The position numbers and the translations under genes were made by a program. 64,000 nucleotides of DNA. It comes from Bostrychus sinensis (Eukaryota > Chordata > Actinopteri > Gobiiformes > Eleotridae). Below, one piece after another: positions 10,495 to 21,829 of this stretch (its first letter is position 1; each line of letters opens with the position of its first letter). The DNA is taken from assembly GCA_020698575.1 (NCBI GenBank), contig CM036243.1, forward strand, positions 32,242,903 to 32,306,902, in the 5' to 3' direction. The notes below the pieces were generated by a model. That model saw nothing but the letters and a program-made list of their open reading frames with translations, did no database searches and was not told the origin of the DNA.

Positions 10495-11705
10495 GTCTGT
10501 TGGCTCCTCAGTTCCTGTTGCTATGTCCGAGGGTACACCTAATTTAGTTTATAGTAATTCATCATTAACAGAGAAAAAATGCATATTAAAAAAAAAAACA
10601 AAAAAAACAAAAAAAAAACATGTATAGATGAATAATTTATGCCTAGGAAAACCTATTTTCTAAATATTTGAAAAATCTCTGTCTGTAAATAAATGAAGTT
10701 CTACATTTGCTTTTTGTTACCATTAAATAAATACAAAAACATTCAAACTAATGCTAATGTGGCCAGTGAAAACAATAATTGGCAGACAGTGAGCAAAAAA
10801 AAGTCAACATCAAACCCTGATGATAACTATATTTCCAAAAGCAGGAGGTACATTTGTTGTTACCCTTCTCTATTTCTTTCAATCCAACTTAAACTAAACA
10901 AAAGGTCGTTTGAACTGAGCAGTTTAATTGTGTGTGTGTCACTTTTCTTTTATCCCTCAGTACATTCTTGCATATTCATTTCCTTGGTCTCCTGCCTTTC
11001 ATTTACCACAAGCTCCCATAAAAAACTTAGGTTTTCTGTTTTCTGTGTCTGGTCATAAGCATCCCACTGTAATAACTTAAATATTTTAATTAGCGTTACC
11101 CAACACTATTTTTCCTGCTTCTAACATATCGACCTTGAAGACAAAATGTTCACTTTCTGCCTCATATATCCCACCCACAAGCCGAGGAAGAGATAATCTA
11201 TGTTTTTTCAGTGATCATAATGTTATGCCTGATCCAACAAAACAGCTAAGGGCTAAGGATATGTCTTTAGCACACAGTATCCTAAATTGTAGCCTCGTAT
11301 CCCTGTGTTTAAATCAGTTTTGTCCCTCTGCATCCCTCTAACACTGAGCTCCACTTGCACGCACAGAAAAACCATCCTTTCCTTATTGCACACGAATCTG
11401 GAGACGAGCTGAGCTGAGCCCTGATGCAACGCTGAGTGGCAGAGCAGAAATCAGAAGACACTTCATAATGAAAGATGCATGCATCATCACTTTTTTTCTG
11501 GTTTTAGACGAAACCTGTGGGTCACACAACACAGGAGATAGTGGTTTAATTTTCAGGATTTACCAAAACATAAAAAAAAAATCCTTCACATCTTTGTGCT
11601 AATATTCTTTTTAAAACTTTCATGACTAGAGGTGGAAAATGTTGAATATCAATTTAAATATTCAGTTTTAAATCCAGGTGCTTGATGGGTTGAGTGTGTC
11701 TGGAG
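10495..11705. other. AT-rich unique sequence
   Basis: A-rich tracts lie at 10588-10620. Two short plus-strand open frames (10693-11058, 11135-11341) have no recognisable similarity and unbiased codon use. Nothing else is supported. Confidence 0.4.
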
Positions 11706-12540
11706 CAGTGGTTCTCAAACTGTGGTAGGAGTGCCACTGGTGGTACGTGGGCCTCCTCTGGAGATACTGCAGGAGTCTTTAGCAGTTGCTTGATCCTGTA
11801 GTGAAGTATGGACCACAAGTCCTGGTCTAGTTCTGGTTTAGCACGGATTTATTCTTTGTTTTAGACCTGGTTTAGACCTGATATAATTCTGGTTTTGCAC
11901 TGGTTTAGGTTTAGTCCTGCTTTAGACCTGGTTTACGCCTGATTTAGTCTTTGTTTAGACCTGGTTTAGTCCTGGTGTTGACCTGATATAGCTCTGGTTT
12001 AGCAGTGGTTCATTCCTGCTTTAGACCTGGTTTAGAACTGGTGTAATCCTGGTTTAGACCTGGTGTAATCCTGGTTTAGAACTGGTGTAATCCTGGTTTA
12101 GACCTGGTGTAATCCTGGTTTAGACCTGGTGTAATCCTGGTTTAGAACTGGTGTAATCCTGGTTTAGAACTGGTGTAATCCTGGTTTAGAACTGGTGTAA
12201 TCCTGGTTTAGACCTGGTGTAGTCCTGGTTTAGACCTGGTGTAGTCCTGGTTTAGAACTGGTGTAATCCAGGTTTAGAACTGGTGTAATCCTGGTTTAGA
12301 CCTGGTGTAATCCTGGTTTAGAACTGGTGTAATCCTGGTTTAGAACTGGTGTAATCCTGGTTTAGACCTGGTGTAATCCTGGTTTAGAACTGGTGTAATC
12401 CTGGTTTAGACCTGGTTTAGACCTGGTTTAGACCTGGTTTAGACCTGGGTTAGACCAGATTGAGACCAGGTTTTGACATTTACTTTATTCTTTGGTTTAG
12501 TCCTGGTTTAAACAAATATTTTCTGAGGCGAGTGAAAAGT
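11706..12540 (+). mobile_element. hAT-like element with 11-bp tandem array, family C copy 1 (plus)
   Basis: The left end CAGTGGTTCTCAAACTGTGG is a typical hAT terminus and matches 53394. The interior from about 11815 to 12500 is a tandem array of GGTTTAGACCT/GGTGTAATCCT units, an 11-bp unit often in 22-bp dimers. The 3' part has ATATTTTCTGAGG, as in other copies, but no clean right terminus. The copy faces the opposite way to its neighbour at 12734-13710. Confidence 0.7.
11815..12500. repeat. 11-bp/22-bp minisatellite array inside family C copy 1
   Basis: Roughly 60 copies of an 11-bp unit of form GGTTTAGNCCT. The central part is more regular as a 22-bp dimer of TGGTTTAGAAC and TGGTGTAATCC. 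Confidence 0.95.
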
Positions 12541-12733
12541 TAAAGAGCCACAGGTTTTGTCACTTTCTTGTGAGACCTGAGACTTCAGGGGGACAGTTCT
12601 CCCATTCTTGCAAGGCTGGTTTTTCCACATAGATACATCAAGGAGAGATGCAGGGGGTTTTATTTATCCTGTAACTACTTTTTTAGTCGTCACACTGACT
12701 CTGAAACTGTTTAATCTTCTTCTGCCTTTAGAA

Positions 12734-13710
12734 ATAGTGTTTCCAAACCAGGGGTACGGGGACCCTAGGGGTACGTGAGCACATTGCAGGGAGTATGTGG
12801 AGGTTTTTTTTGTTTGTTTTTTTTATCATAGTGCCCTCTCAGAAAATATTTGGCTTTCAAAAGCTTAAAAAATCGTAAATCAGGACTAACCCAGGACTAA
12901 GGGATAAAACTGAAATTAACAGAAAAAAGTTTTAAACTGAAGAAAGACAAAACGACTGAACTACAACTAAACCAGGTCAAAACCAGAACTAAACCAGGAC
13001 TAAAACCAGACGTCAACAAGGATTAAACCAGGTCTAAACCTAGAACTAAACCAGGACTACAACCAGGACTAAAGCAGGACTAAAACTAGAACTAAATCAG
13101 GTCAAAACCAGAACTAAAACTAGAACTAAACTAGGAATAAACCAGGTCTAAAACTAGAACTAAGCTAGGAATAAACCAGGTCAGAACCAGAACTAAACTA
13201 GAAACAGACCAGGTCAAAAAACAGGACTAAACTAGGACTAAAACCAGAACTAAAGAAGGAATAAACCAGGTCAAAAACAGAAATAAATCAGGGATAAACC
13301 AGGTCAAAACCAGAACTAAACTAGGACTAAAACCAGAACTAAACCAAAATAAAAAATAAAAAAATAAAAAACAGGTCTAAAACTAGAACTAAACCTGGAA
13401 TAAACCAGGTCAAAACCAGAACTAAAACCAGAACTAAACCAGGTGAAAAAACAGAACTAAACTAGGTCAAAACCAGAAATAAATCAGGGATAAACCAGGT
13501 CAAAACTAGGTCTAAACCAAGTCTAAATCAGGTCAAGTAAAGACCAAACCATGTCTAAAACCTAAAAAAACAAAACTAAGACTATACCAGGAATAAGCTG
13601 GATCTACACCAGGACTAAACAAAGAATAAATCAGGACTACACCAGGTCCAAACCAGGACTAAATCAGGTCCTGTGGGGTGCACAAGACCAAAAATTGCTG
13701 AGAACCACTA
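12734..13710 (-). mobile_element. hAT-like element with 11-bp array, family C copy 2 (minus)
   Basis: Termini TAGTGTTTCCAAACC (left) and GCTGAGAACCACTA (right, inverted). Flanks CTTTAGAA (12726-12733) and CCTTAGAA (13711-13718) agree at 7 of 8 positions, a good hAT-type duplication. The array at about 12880-13670 runs as AACCAGGACTAAA, the reverse complement of copy 1. Near the left end AAAATATTTGGCTTTC is the inverted counterpart of the family 3' region. Confidence 0.8.
12880..13670. repeat. 11-bp minisatellite array (reverse orientation) in family C copy 2
   Basis: Degenerate tandem units of the type AACCAGGACTA, with AACTAGAACTA and AGGTCAAAACC variants. It is less regular than the array at 53548-54712. 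Confidence 0.9.
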
Positions 13711-13718
13711 CCTTAGAA

Positions 13719-14416
13719 AACAAACTATATCTAAACTATATAGAAAAAGTAAACCACTGCCATTTGCCCACTGTTCCAATAAATCTGTCTTTTTTTAAGA
13801 AGCTGAAGCGAGAACCGTAGAGGCCACTTATTTGCCCAGTACTTCCCACTGTGGCCAGCTATTTTTATCTAATTTTACATGAAAAAAGCCTGTCTATAAT
13901 TTCACCTGTTTTTTTATTTTATTTTTTTTCCAAACTGCGATAAATGCCAGAGTAAGTGTTTTGTCCCCGTCACAGGCACAGCTCCTCCGCCCACAATGTC
14001 ATTTACTGCTCTGTTAGAAAGGCAGAAACCATTGCCGTGTACTTAATCAAACTTTCACCGGGCTTATTAAAAAACACTCCAGATTGTTCCGGTATTTCCC
14101 CTTTTAATTAAGAACGTGGCATCTTATCGAAGGCCAGGGTTGACGAATTACCAGGAATTTATTTGTTACATATTGAAAGAAGTTTGAACCAAAAAAAAAA
14201 AAAAAAAAAAGCCAGCCACTTCAGATAAACACTAGACCGAAGTGAGTCAGCTAATCCCAAATTAGGATCTTAATTTTGTAAGCCTGTGTAGGTGCTTAAG
14301 GAGTCTACAGGGAGGCTTTACTCAGTGCTCGAAGAAAAAAAAAAAAAGGAAAAAAGTACTAGAAAGTTTTTAACACAAACTTGTCTTGGAAAGTACTAAT
14401 AGCTAAGTTAAAATGT
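13719..14416. other. Candidate conserved non-coding block with A runs
   Basis: The segments 13795-13900 and 13970-14170 are unique and balanced in composition, with TTTAATTAAGAACGTGGC and TTAATCAAACTTTC. An A20 run lies at 14191-14210. No coding potential is recognised. Confidence 0.3.
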
Positions 14417-14560
14417 TAAAGTTTTTGAGTTGTTTTCTCATCAAAAACATACCTGGAGTTGTGTTTTGCTTCATTCACGCCTGTTTGAGTCATCTGTAGT
14501 CTCTGGCATGGCCGTTCTGAGCCTTCAAAACGCTCAGGCGCACATTATCCTGTCAATCTC
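14417..14560 (+). mobile_element. Family A 5' fragment
   Basis: TTAAAGTTTTTGAGTTG, then CTCATCAAAAACATACCTGG, GTTTGAGTCATC and AAAACGCTCAG, follow the family A left half. The right half is missing or unrecognisable. Confidence 0.65.
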
Positions 14561-15277
14561 TCATTTTCGGCTCAATATTAATGTAAAGGTAAACATTTAT
14601 ATGCCATGAATCACAATTTGTTTCCTTTCCACCACAGCTTTCTGACTCAGGAAATAGCAAAGAATAATTTAGAATAAGTAGAGAAAATGAACACGATGCT
14701 GCGTTTTACACTGGTAAATAACTCACAGAATTGTTGCTATTTTCAGTGACACTTCATTGTAGAAAAATATTCTTCAAAAAGCCAGGCAAGACCGACTAAA
14801 CATGCTGCCTTTATCTTGGCTTCAAATGTAAAAAACCTCAGTAACCTGGCCATGCCTTAGAAAAGATTTAATAATGCACAACTAAATATGATGAAATTCA
14901 CTTTGTAAATGGATCTGTTCTGGCTGGAAATGACAGCAACAAAGTGGCAAAGGACATTTCTTTGTTAAATATATTTTTGAGAAATTGTTGAGAAATCTAT
15001 TTTTATTTTACATTTAGAAATAACAGTCCATGTTAAGCCTTTTCTATTGACTCAGGTCTGGACTCTTTATGTGTTTTAAGTTTTTTTTGCAGAACCAGAG
15101 TATAAATATAATATACATTTTCTTTTAAAACAGAGCAGTAGTGTGTTTTTGTACGTTTACGTGTTTTAAATGCTTCCTTCATATCAGTGTTATAAACTTT
15201 TGTGAAAGAACAAATGACATCTTTCTGGAATAAAACAGGGTATGAATACATTTTGGGCCTTATAGGTGTTCAAAAAG
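14561..15277. other. AT-rich unique sequence
   Basis: No family or RNA gene seen. The minus-strand open frame at 15033-15251 has no known motif. Confidence 0.45.
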
Positions 15278-16048
15278 TAGGGTGACCACCTCAAAAAGTA
15301 CAAAAAGTGGGACCAATTGTGCGAGAAATAGGAGAGAAATAGAAGCTTTGATTCTGAATAATGCTGCGTTCATGATACATCGGAATCTCCAGACTTCCAA
15401 AAAATGTCAGTTCATGAGTTCAGCTTGGGAAACACTCATGGAACTCCACAATAACAACAAAACCATATTTGCATTTCCATGTTTTTTTATAGGAAACAAA
15501 TAAATACCTTGTTAGAAGTGTTTGGTGTGGTACAGAGTTATATCAAGAGATGTTTCTATTTCTACTTCAAAAATTCAATGATAAATGAACAGTCAAATAT
15601 GTTTTTGCAGAGCTTTAACACTCATATCTTCATTCATTATATAAAGAAAAGAAAAAAAACAATTATTTCTAACCACACCTTCCTCCTGTCACAGAGGGAG
15701 TGCCTATGATCGCAATGACAACTCAGGAACTCGGATACCAACCCTTCGCACGAGTTTCCAAGCAAAAATCTCAACCGGAGACGGTGTTCAAGGCCGTTTT
15801 TCCAAGTTGGAGGTTAAATTTTCCAAGATTCCAATGTATCATGAACGCAGCATTAGTCTAAACACATCTTAGCTTGTTGTTCTTGTACTTTCTTCTTACC
15901 AAAACTAACAGACTCTCACTTTTTTTTATAAAATTCACTGAGTACCGATGACAAAGTAGGACATTATTTTAAGAAGTGGGACGCTCAGTGGGACAAATGC
16001 TTGAATGGCTGTGCAGTACAACCCAGAGTGGGACAGGTGGTCACTCTA
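15278..16048. mobile_element. hAT-like element, family I, interrupted by a second element
   Basis: Inverted ends TAGGGTGACCACCT (left) and AGGTGGTCACTCTA (right). Flanks TCAAAAAG (15270-15277) and ACAAAAAG (16049-16056) agree at 7 of 8 positions. The interior carries GTGGGAC/GTAGGAC motifs at both ends. A separate 497-bp element is inserted at 15359-15855. Confidence 0.85.
15359..15855. mobile_element. Non-autonomous DNA transposon with long TIRs, family J (nested)
   Basis: The ends form an almost perfect inverted repeat of about 28 bp, beginning TAATGCTGCGTTCATGATAC on both strands. The interior has overlapping short open frames without a known domain. It lies wholly inside the family I element, so it inserted later. 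Its target duplication is not clear. A distantly similar element is at 37957-38350. Confidence 0.85.
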
Positions 16049-16183
16049 ACAAAAAGTCACAGCCGAACTTTAGCACAATGAGCAGCTAAAATTAAAAAGA
16101 TAATGCGGTCGAAGTAACGGACTCCTTGGCTAGTTAATGTTTTAGTTGTGTGCAGTAATCCAGGTATACAGAAACTACACCAT

Positions 16184-16220
<37 letters not shown>
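16184..16220. repeat. (TAC)n microsatellite
   Basis: About 12 TAC units. Confidence 0.97.
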
Positions 16221-16221
<1 letters not shown>

Positions 16222-16910
16222 TTGTATTAATCATTTCACTTTGTCCCTGCGCAGCTCCATCTCAAAGCCGTCTCCCTCGTCTCTAAACGAGCCTTACCTC
16301 CTGTCTGCTCTCAAATCCCCGTCTCTTTTTTATCTCTCTGTGAGTGTGTGTGTGTGTGTTTTTTTTGTTTTTTTTTCCAACTTAAGTCAATAAATATTTC
16401 ATTCGGAGGTCCAAAGGTAGACACTCTGGGAGTCGAGCATATGTCCTGTCTCCGCTCTGCTCCACACCGTTCGGAGTATTTTTTGAGTACGAATGGAAAG
16501 AGGAAGGAAATGCACACTTTTACACCGGCGTCTGTTTTAGGATTAGTCAAAAGCAAACAGAAAAACAGAAGCCAGACTGCAGAATAACGTTTATCTGAAG
16601 CCGACTACTGTCAATGAGGGAATGGTCTGCAGCTTTTTTATATTTCAGCCAAGCCTTTCAAGTGGGTTTCTGGTCTAAAAATGATTATTTTAGAAAGGTA
16701 TTATGATTTCATTTTATATAAATTATATAATATTATGCATTATGTAAACAAATTGGGGTGTCTTCTTTGTATACTTTTATATTTTTTGCAATTACAGGAT
16801 AGTATTTTGTGCACTGGCCACTTTGTGTTTTGTGCATCTGCTACATCCCGTGCTTTTGCAGAGCGCATTAGTTCAAACACAAGTAGGGGGGATTATAATA
16901 AAAACAGTTT
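16221..16910. other. Unique sequence with a short GT repeat
   Basis: (GT)n at about 16341-16360 is followed by T-rich DNA. The segment 16380-16600 has balanced composition and overlapping open frames on both strands without recognisable motifs. Confidence 0.35.
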
Positions 16911-17625
16911 TTTTTTTTTTTTTTTTTTTATACAAATCCAAATGCCCTTTATTTGTATGGCATATTTTACAAAGAAGACTCTCTAAAGTGCTGCACATAA
17001 ACAATAAATAACAATAATAAATAAATAAAAATAATAAATAATAATAATAATAAATAAATATATATAAATAAATAAATATAATAAATTACTCTATTTAGCT
17101 CCACTAGTCCCCATTAAAATAATAAGAACCAGTAAAACCAAATAAGAGTAATATATTAAAATACCAAAAAAGATAAGTATAAAAACAAAACAATATAAAA
17201 GGCAGGGTACCGAACAATTCACGCTGAGTTAAAAGCCAGAGAATGAGGGGTGAGTGGTCCACAGTTTGGGGCCGACCACAGAGAAGGCCCCCGGTCCCCC
17301 CCTGGTCTTAAATCTCGTCCTAGGAACCATGAGTTGGAGCTGGTCCTCAGACCTCAGAGAACACAGCGGAGAGAACATTCAAAGCCTTAAAAACAAGCAA
17401 TAAAATCTTAAAATCAACAAAACAAACAGGAAGCCAGTGCAGTGCGAGGACGTGGGCGGTGTGGTCGTGTTTTTTTTTTTACTTCCTGTTAAAAGACGCG
17501 CAGCAGCGTTCTGGACTCACTGAAGTTGATAAAGTGCCTTTTGATTATTCCAAGGTAAAGTGCGTTGCAGTAGTCCAGGCATGACAAAATAAAGATTGCA
17601 CGGTTAAAATCTATACAAGATCAAA
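16911..17625 (-). pseudogene. 3' end of an L2-type LINE, degenerate
   Basis: Read on the minus strand this is the C-terminal end of a LINE reverse-transcriptase ORF, with its 3' UTR and poly(A). LDYCNALYLGI (17578 downward), QNAAARLLTGS, then HTAHVLALHWLPV and DFKILLLVFKALN match the L2/CR1-like pattern SRLDYCNSL...NAAARLLT...LHWLPV...FKILLLTYKAL. Later text (LRTSSNS, SLWSAPNCG) fits the PRxRLKTxGDRAFSVAAPRLWN region. Frameshifts (for example at an 11-A run) and stops disable it. The 3' UTR ends in ATACAAATAAAGGGC plus a tail of about 20 A. An (AATA)n-rich tract occupies 17000-17090. It is truncated at the 5' side, as is usual for LINEs. Confidence 0.88.
17000..17090. repeat. (AATA)n/(AAT)n low-complexity tract
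   Basis: Mixed AATA and AAT units inside the LINE 3' untranslated region. Confidence 0.9.
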
Positions 17626-17859
17626 TGGATTTAACCCCTTAATGCCTGAATTTATTTCCAATTATATAAAAAAATATTCTTCAAACAGGCATCAAAGGAA
17701 AACGCATTATTTCTGCAGCAGTCTTGGATTAAATGGTACGTTGCGAATTAGCGACATACGGCGTGAAGGGGTTTATTTTAGCTAAAATATTTATAACAAA
17801 CTAAATTTCTTAACCTCTTTGTTTGTTATTACACAATACACAATATTATTACATCTTCA

Positions 17860-18627
17860 TTAAAGGGAACATATGTAAAAAAACTAATTTTTGAGCTTTC
17901 TACTGTGTTGTAATGTTGTTTTCTTATCAAAAACATACTTGGAGTTGTGTTTTGTTTTCTTCACGTCTGTCTGAGTAAGCCTGTATTCTCTGACGCTGAG
18001 TTTCTGTGGCCTCAGAACGCTCAGCTCCAGGAAACACTGACCAATCAACAAACGCCGCTTGACATCCAGTCTGCTCTCGGCACACTTTCATGGGTTGAGT
18101 CCGAGCTCGTGCACTTCGTATTTGGAAAAACTGGCTACTAATGCTAACTAGTGTTGTAGTCAAGACCGAACTAACCCAGACCGAGACCAGTCCAAGTCCA
18201 GAGTGAACCGAGACCAAACCCTGTGAACTAAATCAAAGGGAAAAGTAAAAAGAAAGTGGATCTAATGCAACAGACTCCGCAAACAAACAGAGATCAATGT
18301 CCTGATTCTTCTACTGCGGAAAACTAATTACTCCAGAAATGATGAAGAATAGCATTTTCTTATAATATTTGGTAAATAAACAACAGAGACTGCCATATCT
18401 GAAACAAGACCGAGTAAATCTACAGCCGAGATGAGACCAAAACTGTAAAAAAAATGGCCTCAAGGCGTCTCGGGCGCTACAACACTACTGCTTACACTAT
18501 AAATCAGCAAGAGGAAAGAAAAACAAAGCAAGCAAATCTGACATTAAACAAATTAAAAGACAAAATATCAAAGAAAGGTGGAGAGAAGTATTTTTTTAAC
18601 TCAAAAACTCCAGTAGTGGGCCTTTAA
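17860..18627 (+). mobile_element. TTAA-type element, family A copy 3, split by a hAT-like insertion
   Basis: Begins TTAAAGGGAACATATG and ends GTGGGCCTTTAA, keeping TTAA at both sides. The left half has GAGCTTTCTACTGTGTTG, CATACTTGGAGTTGTG and GAACGCTCAGCTCC. A family B element is inserted at 18150-18486, and the right part resumes with CTGCTTACACTATAAATCAG. Confidence 0.8.
18150..18486. mobile_element. hAT-like element, family B copy 1 (unexpanded form)
   Basis: Ends TAGTGTTGTAGTCAAGACC and GGGCGCTACAACACTA form inverted repeats. Flanking octamers ATGCTAAC and CTGCTTAC match at 6 of 8. At about 337 bp it has only a few GACC(A/G)AG units, so it may show the ancestral state of the 1.4-kb expanded copy at 39106-40480. 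No transposase. Confidence 0.8.
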
Positions 18628-18782
18628 CACACACAAAGTGCCGCTTTAAACCAAAAACATGTGAAACTATTATGGCTTTAATGCTCCTCTCTGGCTTTTC
18701 TTCTGTTACTCTGCACATTAGCGAGTGGGGATCACTAATTTTCACACTTGACATCTATTACGCTATAAATTTCCTTCATTGG

Positions 18783-18784
<2 letters not shown>

Positions 18785-18825
<41 letters not shown>
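18785..18825. repeat. (GT)n microsatellite
   Basis: About 20 uninterrupted GT units. Confidence 0.98.
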
Positions 18826-18829
<4 letters not shown>

Positions 18830-20689
18830 GGCAGGGGAGCTTACTCTTCGTCCTAATGATCGCCGCTGAATTAGCGTTTAGCATTGGAACAAAGGAATCA
18901 TTTTACACATCCTCCTCCTCCTACATCTTTCTTTTATTTTTTTTTCACCCTTCAACTCTGTCTGGTTATTAAATGGCAGATTAAGCCGCTCGCTGTGCTG
19001 TTAGCGAGGCCGTATGGCGGCCCACGAGGGTCAAAAACACTTGAAAAATGTTGTAATTGTAAGTATAGTTGAGGAAAAGTCAAAGGGGTTTGGTAAAGGG
19101 AAGGCGGGATTAAGAAACAGCATGGGGTAGGAGTATTTTTTTTAGATTTTTTATCTTTTTAAACGGACCTCATCAACACATTCGCCTGTTATCTAGTTTT
19201 TTCTTTGCTTTATTCGCTTTGGGTTCTTTTTTTTTTTTTTTTTTTTGGTGATTAAGTAGTGGTTTCGTGTAATGAGCCGTGAGGACTAATTGGGATTGTC
19301 AGGAAAAAGTGAGACAGCGGGAGATGCAGAGCGTTGGCATTTACAAGTGCAATAAGTCACACACAGCAGCGGCGGCTAAAAAAGATGGGAAAAAAAAAGA
19401 AGAGAAAGAAAAGCGAACTTCGAGCAATCCCCCTCGGGACATTTTTCGTTTTTTGTTTTTTTAATTCCCAGAAACAAGTCCGCAAATAGTCATTTTTTTT
19501 AGTTCTGAGGAAAGTCGTAAGGTGTTTGCTATAATGATTCATGTGTGACGATCTGAAATAAAGCAGCTGGAAAATGTAGCCGAGGCGCTTTCACATACGG
19601 GTGACCTTCTTTTTAATTGGGAAATGTTAATTCTGCTTCTGCTAACGGCGTGGACTATTTTCTCTGAATGCATTAGGCAAAAAAAAGATGTTTTACTGCT
19701 CCACATATAGTATACAGCCTGCAAAAAAGTACAAATTTTAATTTATTATCAAAATTTAATAGACTCAGTAACTTTTTTTTCCAAGACTTCTTTCTAACCC
19801 TCTGCCAGATTTCCCAGAACAATAACGCTGAATACAGAAAGGTACTAATTAAAGTTTTAAGGTGCATAAGGTCGCTCGTTTAATTAAATATTGGTAAAAC
19901 GCAGGTAATAAAAAGTTGCACAGGTTTTGATGTCCAAATTCTTTCGAAAACTTATTTACATTTCTGTGTGAAAGACATCATGAATGACTGCAGCACGGAG
20001 AGTTATTTATATTACTTTTTTTTCATAATTGCTGTCCTAAAAAACAGAAAATCTCATTGTTTTTTATCATTCTGTTGTGAACGGCCGTAGAAGTGAGCGA
20101 CATGAAATTAACCGTCTTGTCTTGCCGGATTATATCTTGCCTCCTTTACTTGCATTTTTTTCTCTTTCTCTTATTAAGATTATGATAAAATAATTCTCAG
20201 GGAAAACAGCTGGAAAAAACTTTACCGAACATTGCAATGCTCAAGTTGAATTAAGAGAAAATACAGTGTATATATAAAAATCAAGGCTTCTGTCTCCTCC
20301 ACAAAAGCTGCTGTCACAAACAACCTGACATTATTAGGTAGTGTGTTTATATTTACAAAAAAAATGCAGATAATTACATTTAATAATAACTGAATGTAAT
20401 TAACATTCATTAGTATCAGTTCATGAGACTTAAATATTGATTAAAAATGTTAATACCTTAATGATTATTGTTGGTAACACTAAGTAGATGCTATTTTTAT
20501 GTATTTATTTATTTTTTTACCAAGTATGTATGTTTGTATTTCACACAGAATACTATATAGTTGCAATACACATATGTTTTACCTAAAAAAAAGTTGTGAA
20601 AAATTCAAAAACTCAAGGCAACAGAAAATTTTTGAGTCCAACTCTGAATCTCAAGTTTTCATTAAATAATATTTTTGTTCAATTTAATG
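18826..20689. other. Unique sequence with candidate conserved blocks
   Basis: The segments 18960-19060, 19255-19400 and 19550-19690 are non-repetitive, with ATTAGCG, TAATTGGGATTG and TTTTTAATTGGG strings. A T20 run sits at 19227-19246. The remainder (19700-20690) is AT-rich with no recognised element. No gene is seen. Confidence 0.3.
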
Positions 20690-20905
20690 TTCATATGTCT
20701 AAAAATGTTAAAGTTTAAGTTTTTATCATTATTTGTAGCTCATCTTACAGCCAACTTACTATCCATCATTTACAAAAAGTATTATTATTAACAATAAAAA
20801 CTGTGTAAAAGTGTGTAAATTACAATTTTAATACCTTTTTATGAGCAATGGCTGTAAGGTGAGCTAAAAAAAATTAAATGTAAAGTTGAAGACATATGAA
20901 TGGTA
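20690..20905. mobile_element. Foldback element, about 60-bp imperfect inverted arms
   Basis: The left arm runs from TTCATATGTCT to TAGCTCATCTTACAGCCA. The right arm is its inverse, TGGCTGTAAGGTGAGCT to AGACATATGAA. The arms flank about 95 bp of AT-rich loop. This is consistent with a foldback MITE; no target duplication was confirmed. Confidence 0.6.
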
Positions 20906-20927
20906 AACAGGATCCTTTTGCCTTGAG

Positions 20928-21022
20928 TTTTTTTTTTTTTTTTTCACATACTGATGATAAGTTTTACCCCGGATGCCCTTTCTTCAACTCTCTCCTTTTA
21001 TCCAAGCTTGGGACTGGCACAA
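20928..21022 (-). mobile_element. LINE/SINE 3' fragment with poly(A), minus strand
   Basis: On the minus strand it reads GTGCCAGTCCCAAGCTTGGA, then GGGCATCCGGGGTAAAAC, and ends in a run of 18 A. This matches a 3' tail common in teleost retroelements (cf. CCCAAGCCTGGATAAATG and GGGCATCCGGCGTAAAA). A related piece lies at 56480-56605. Confidence 0.6.
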
Positions 21023-21041
21023 AGTGAGAGAGTACATATAC

Positions 21042-21670
21042 ACAGAGCTTGAAATTTACTTTATTGCTCACTGGCGACTGTGGCTATAGTATTTGTCAAA
21101 AGTTGCTAGCCAGTAGTGTCTTTACTAGCCACAATTTAATTAGTTTAAAAAATGTAAAATTTGGTGTTATGTATGGACAGGGATAAAAAAAAAAAAAAAA
21201 ATGCTTTACCTTGGCAGGATAAATTGATGTAACGTTGTTGATTGTAGCAGAATGGTAAAAAAAAAGCAGAGAGAACTACATCAACCATGATCCTTTGCTC
21301 CGTTTCAGTGCAGCCAGCATAACAAAATCATGGTTATTAAACACATTTCCAGTCTTAATTTTTCAAAGATCACAATAATTAATGTAAAGGCTCATCAGGG
21401 CTTTTTTAGAGAATATGTTTGTTATCCTGAGCTTTTCTACAAAACCATGAGCCTCCCCAAAATCGCAATAAATATTGTACTGTGAGATTAATATTGTGAT
21501 AACAGCGTATGGTAAAATTTGGATATCATTACTTCCTTGCTAAATGGTTTACACTCAAGCAGAGCAACATAAATTCAGGCCTAACCTTTAAAGTTAACTT
21601 AGACAATAGGTTTTCATAAAATTCAACCAACATCAGTGGCTATAGTGGTGGTGTTAATGTCAAGCCCTGT
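21042..21670 (+). mobile_element. hAT element, family E copy 2, with perfect 8-bp TSD
   Basis: Ends ACAGAGCTTG and, inverted, ACAGGGCTTG. The octamer ACATATAC occurs exactly at 21034-21041 and 21671-21678, the target duplication length of hAT transposons. The interior (629 bp) lacks a transposase and includes a hAT-like CAATAAATATTGTACTGTGAG segment near 21460, perhaps debris of another element. It shares GTTGCTAGCCA and TTCAGGCCTAACC with 3615-4043. Confidence 0.9.
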
Positions 21671-21829
21671 ACATATACAATACATTTTTCAATGAATTTC
21701 TTTTATGTAATGTTTTATTTATTGCTTTAATTTCGGCACATTTCTTTCTCCGTATTGTGATTATGATAAATTTGAAAGATCCTGAGCAGAGATACTGTAT
21801 TTTATTCCACCGTCTGTGATTTAAGCCCA

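Noticed and set aside
16148..16393. 81-codon plus-strand frame with poly-Tyr
   Set aside because: The tyrosines come from the (TAC)n microsatellite.
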